Shown: piece after piece, positions 5,193 to 6,695 of the stretch
How positions within the stretch are numbered: the first letter of the stretch is position 1
How the letters are laid out: every line of letters starts with the position of its first letter
DNA from: an uncultured Alistipes sp.
Lineage (GTDB): Bacteria > Bacteroidota > Bacteroidia > Bacteroidales > Rikenellaceae
Assembly (NCBI GenBank): GCA_959604655.1
Contig: CAUHCL010000108.1
Span: forward strand, 1-6,695
Direction: 5' to 3'
DNA length: 6,695 nt
The notes under the pieces: generated by a model
The model's input: only the letters and a program-made list of their open reading frames with translations
Told to the model about the DNA's origin: nothing
Database searches by the model: none
Translations under genes and position numbers: made by a program

Positions 5193-6170
5193 ATGTTAAA
5201 GATTGGTATTGACGCTATGGGAGGCGACTTCGCACCCGAGGCGGTCGTGAAGGGAGCCGTAATGGCCCTCGACGCCATCGGCGAAGACAGCCGTATCGTT
5301 CTCTTCGGCGACGGGGAGAAGATCGCGGCGCAGGCGAAGGCCGAAGGCTGCGATCCTGAGCGTTTCACGATAGTCAACACCACCGAGGTGATAGAGATGG
5401 GCGATCATCCCGCCAAAGCGTTCAAGGCCAAGCCCGATTCGAGCATAGCCGTAGGTTTCGGTTATCTGGCCAAGGGTGCCGTGGACGGATTCGCCAGTGC
5501 GGGATCGACGGGTGCCATGATGGTGGGATCGATGTATGTGGCCAAACCCGTGAAGGGCGTCATACGACCCACGATATCGACCCTGATCCCCACGCTGAGC
5601 GGTGCGCCCGCCGTAATGATGGACGTGGGGCTGAACGTCGACTGCAAGCCCGAGGTATTGGCGCAGTACGGACTCATCGGATCGATCTATGCGGAATCGG
5701 TGCTCGGCATAAAGAACCCGCGCGTGGCTCTGCTCAACATCGGCGAGGAGGAGGCCAAGGGCAACACCCAGACGCAGGCGGCCTACCAGCTCATGAAGGC
5801 CGACGGCGAGAAGGGTCTCTACAACTTCGTCGGCAACGTCGAGTCGTCGTACATCTTCACGGGCAAGATCGCCGACGTGGTGGTATGCGACGGTTTCGTT
5901 GGCAATATCGCGCTGAAGATGGCCGAGGGCCTGTATGTGATAAACGCCAAGATGGGTACTACGAATCCTTTCTGGAACGCCATGAACTACGAGAATGTGG
6001 GCGGGACTCCCGTGCTGGGCGTGAATGCCCCCGTGATGATCGGCCACGGAAAGTCGACTCCCGAGGCTATCAAGAACATGATTCTCTCGCTGGAGCGGAG
6101 CATCAAATCGCATGTGACAGACAAGATCCGCGAGGCTTTCAAGGACTTCGAACCCACCGGGGAAGCGTAG
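5193..6170 (+). CDS. plsX: Phosphate acyltransferase PlsX
   Basis: This encodes 325 residues, a normal length. PlsX converts acyl-ACP and phosphate to acyl-phosphate, which PlsY uses to acylate glycerol-3-phosphate; it is a peripheral membrane enzyme starting phospholipid synthesis. Recognisable blocks are IGIDAMGGDFAP (4-15), the EVIEMGDHPAKA region (about 65-76), SAGSTGAMMVGS (about 102-113; many homologues have SAGNTGA), the APAVMMDVGLNVD region, NIGEEEAKGN, and VVCDGFVGNIALK. All expected parts are present and the frame is intact. The ATG at 5193 gives the standard MLKIGIDAMGGD start. It lies 150 nt after rpmF, and a strong terminator follows. The fabH gene, often next in this cluster, does not follow within the window. 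Confidence 0.96.
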   Translation: MLKIGIDAMGGDFAPEAVVKGAVMALDAIGEDSRIVLFGDGEKIAAQAKAEGCDPERFTIVNTTEVIEMGDHPAKAFKAKPDSSIAVGFGYLAKGAVDGFASAGSTGAMMVGSMYVAKPVKGVIRPTISTLIPTLSGAPAVMMDVGLNVDCKPEVLAQYGLIGSIYAESVLGIKNPRVALLNIGEEEAKGNTQTQAAYQLMKADGEKGLYNFVGNVESSYIFTGKIADVVVCDGFVGNIALKMAEGLYVINAKMGTTNPFWNAMNYENVGGTPVLGVNAPVMIGHGKSTPEAIKNMILSLERSIKSHVTDKIREAFKDFEPTGEA

Positions 6171-6195
6171 GCTTCGCATCCTGTCTCTTTGTAAT

Positions 6196-6234
6196 ATACG
6201 GCTCGCCGCATGTCGGCGCAGCCGTATTTTTTTT
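6196..6234 (+). terminator. Intrinsic terminator of plsX
   Basis: ATACGGCT (6196-6203) and AGCCGTAT (6220-6227) enclose an inner CGCCG/CGGCG stem with loop CATGT, giving 13 pairs with one bulged C, followed by an uninterrupted T run to 6234. It starts 26 nt after the plsX stop codon. This is a strong terminator and marks the end of the transcription unit. Confidence 0.9.
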
Positions 6235-6361
6235 GCATGCCTGTGTTCTGATGATTGCTGTTCGGTGAAGGCGGAGGACGTTTTCTGCTCTCGGGCGGGA
6301 TCGGCTGACGCGTTGACAGTGACGTGTGTGACATTTATCTTCGGCAGCTGCGGGGGGCTGC

Positions 6362-6386
6362 GGCCCGCGCAGTCCTGACGGACTGC
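6362..6386 (-). repeat. Two-hairpin module, copy f (reversed, second hairpin broken)
   Basis: GCAGTCC (6369-6375), loop TGAC, GGACTGC (6380-6386), identical to 1593-1610. On its left is GGCCCGC (6362-6368), one arm of the second hairpin. The partner arm is missing: the sequence instead runs into a fragment (about 6332-6345) resembling the reverse complement of the repeat's CCGAAGATAAAT end. This looks like an internal deletion joining two parts of the element. Confidence 0.65.
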
Positions 6387-6457
6387 AACATGCTGCGTCA
6401 TGCCACCGAGCCGTTAGGCGAGGATTGGCATCGCAAACAAAAGATTTTTCGGTAGAG

Positions 6458-6501
6458 ATTCCATTCATTTTTCTTTTTCGAAAAAAAGAAAAATGTGGAA
6501 T
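6458..6501. repeat. Long AT-rich palindrome
   Basis: ATTCCA (6458-6463) and CATTTTTCTTTTT (6466-6478) pair with AAAAAGAAAAATG (6483-6495) and TGGAAT (6496-6501), giving 19 pairs with one 2-nt bulge and a CGAA loop. It contrasts sharply with the GC-rich surroundings. It is too far (over 280 nt) from plsX to be its main terminator. It could end transcription from either side or be a cruciform or insertion hotspot. Confidence 0.6.
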
Positions 6502-6575
6502 GACGCGGATGGTTCTCGGGGTATTGGCTTGCTGTTCGCCGACGGCGGAGGACTCGCACGAGCCATCGGCGAGTT

Positions 6576-6695
6576 GCAGTCCGCCGCGTGGGGCGGCGGC
6601 GAACTGCGCGGCTCAAAGAGCCGCAATATTTCCACGCGTTAGCCCATCCCGCGGCAGAAGCGATTTCGGATAAAGGGCGGCCGCGGCGACGGAGC
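6576..6695 (-). repeat. Dispersed repeat element, reversed partial copy with module g
   Basis: Read on the - strand from the window end, 6695-6625 matches the GC-rich block 33-103 of copy 1 closely, and ends in the same GTGnnAATATT lead-in. It is then followed by GCGGCTC-TTT-GAGCCGC (complement of 6608-6624) where copy 1 has GCAGTCC-GCA-GGACTGC. The second hairpin (6576-6607) is also present in different letters: GCAGT plus CCGCCGC against GCGGCGG plus ACTGC with a CGA bulge. The copy continues beyond the window. Confidence 0.75.

Larger units (their letters stand above)
6171..6695. other. Gene-free repeat region downstream of plsX
   Basis: About 525 bases with no credible gene. It begins with the plsX terminator, then a stretch (about 6290-6314) resembling the CGGGA..GGCTGACGCGT part of the repeat in + orientation. 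A reversed, truncated hairpin module follows (6362-6386), then an AT-rich 44-nt palindrome (6458-6501) and a reversed module plus GC-rich block running to the window end (6576-6695). Copies in opposite orientations joined at partial boundaries point to rearrangement or repeated insertion. Confidence 0.75.

Noticed and set aside
5196..6401. Long - strand open frame antisense to plsX
   Set aside because: plsX is unambiguous on the + strand. The antisense frame continues into repeats and lacks a plausible start region.
6425..6673. Small + strand open frame after plsX
   Set aside because: It is built from the AT palindrome and repeat modules, and its translation has no protein-like pattern.

Overview
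The window looks like a chromosomal segment of a GC-rich member of the Bacteroidales; Alistipes or another Rikenellaceae genus is the best guess. Three things support this. Two promoters match the Bacteroidetes -33/-7 pattern (TTTG, about 20 bp, TAnnTTTG). The order DUF177 (YceD), rpmF, plsX is the usual one in the phylum. The oxidoreductase is of a type common in gut Bacteroidetes. The genus is inferred from base composition and general resemblance, not from a database match.

Layout. Positions 1-418 are non-coding and repeat-rich. A single + strand gene follows (419-1462), a DUF4435 / Toprim-like protein. Positions 1463-2079 are again non-coding and made almost entirely of inverted and dispersed repeats. 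Two - strand genes come next: a Gfo/Idh/MocA-family oxidoreductase with an export-like N-terminus (2080-3528) and a 139-residue protein I do not recognise (3715-4134). Each is followed by its own intrinsic terminator, so they are probably separate transcripts. At 4175-4221 a - promoter and a + promoter overlap. The + one drives DUF177/YceD (4240-4818), rpmF (4860-5042) and plsX (5193-6170), a cluster joining ribosome assembly to phospholipid synthesis. A strong terminator closes plsX. Positions 6171-6695 are non-coding and again built from repeats, including a reversed copy of the module seen at 1-120 and 1764-1850.

The most unusual content is the repeat family. An element of about 270-295 bp occurs as direct copies on both sides of the DUF4435 gene (1-294 and about 1730-2000). 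Within and around these copies lies a small two-hairpin module, seen seven times in both orientations. Its first hairpin has a 7-bp stem whose sequence differs between copies while pairing stays perfect, with three compensatory base-pair changes between two copies at the same position of the larger element. That suggests selection on folded RNA or DNA structure. No transposase is visible, so the elements would be non-autonomous (REP/BIME- or MITE-like) if they are mobile at all.

The DUF4435 gene is the other item of interest. DUF4435 is the domain of the AriB effector of the PARIS anti-phage system. Here it stands without an ATPase partner in the window and between direct repeats.
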